From an uncultured Mycoplasmatota bacterium (GTDB taxonomy: Bacteria; Bacillota_I; Bacilli_A; RF39; UBA660), in the NCBI GenBank assembly GCA_947572405.1, contig CANPBV010000086.1, positions 1 to 5,658 on the forward strand: DNA of 5,658 nt, written 5' to 3'. The notes beneath the pieces are model-generated. The model saw only the letters and a program-made list of their open reading frames with translations, made no database searches and was not told the DNA's origin. Positions 5,647 to 5,658 of this stretch are shown one piece after another (position 1 is the first letter of the stretch; each line of letters begins with the position of its first letter). A program made the translations under genes and the position numbers.

Positions 5647-5658
5647 ATGGAGAAGGCA
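5647..5658 (+). CDS. Start of a gene cut by the right edge
   Basis: Only ATG and three further codons (M-E-K-A) are in the window. The start is supported by the promoter at 5593-5621 and by purine-rich ribosome binding sequence: AGGA (5637-5640) is 6 bases upstream, and GGAAGG (5630-5635) is 11 bases upstream. Nothing can be said about its product. Confidence 0.55.

Overview
This window is very AT-rich and every supported gene lies on the + strand. TGA is used as a stop (the genes ending at 2144 and 3594) and Trp is encoded by TGG, so the standard bacterial code applies and Mycoplasma-type code 4 is excluded. Purine-rich Shine-Dalgarno sites, TGnTATAAT promoters, a DgkB-like lipid kinase, a glutamate-racemase-family protein and a lipoprotein with a PASTA domain point to a low-GC Gram-positive bacterium (Bacillota) that still makes peptidoglycan. 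A gut Bacilli or Erysipelotrichia-like lineage is plausible, but the genus cannot be fixed from this sequence.

Layout. Positions 1-60 hold two adjacent hairpins: one has a T-tract for + strand termination, and the other has its T-tract on the - strand. A promoter at 79-108 drives a 396-residue protein that I do not recognise (143-1333). A second promoter (1344-1373) starts a compact run of four genes: an HD-domain phosphohydrolase (1395-2144), a HAD-superfamily phosphatase resembling 5'(3')-deoxyribonucleotidases (2125-2637, overlapping the HD gene by 20 bases), a diacylglycerol-kinase-family lipid kinase (2662-3594) and a divergent glutamate/aspartate-racemase-family protein (3591-4316, ATGA overlap with the kinase gene). 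After 38 bases comes a predicted lipoprotein with one PASTA domain and a CE4 polysaccharide deacetylase domain (4355-5527). The 38-base gap can fold into a hairpin that covers the lipoprotein's ribosome binding site. An AT-rich terminator candidate overlaps the end of this gene. A third promoter (5593-5621) precedes the first four codons of a gene that runs off the right edge.

How the genes may work together. The first half of the operon (HD plus HAD) looks like soluble phosphate-ester or nucleotide hydrolysis. The second half (lipid kinase, racemase-like protein, PASTA-deacetylase lipoprotein) points to the cell envelope: diacylglycerol recycling, D-amino-acid supply and cell-wall or surface-polysaccharide trimming. 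No mobile element, CRISPR array, tRNA or rRNA was seen. The points that most merit checking are the unrecognised first gene, the altered active-site loops of the racemase-like protein, the PASTA-CE4 fusion with its missing motifs, the HD-HAD overlap and the ribosome-binding-site hairpin at 4317-4350.
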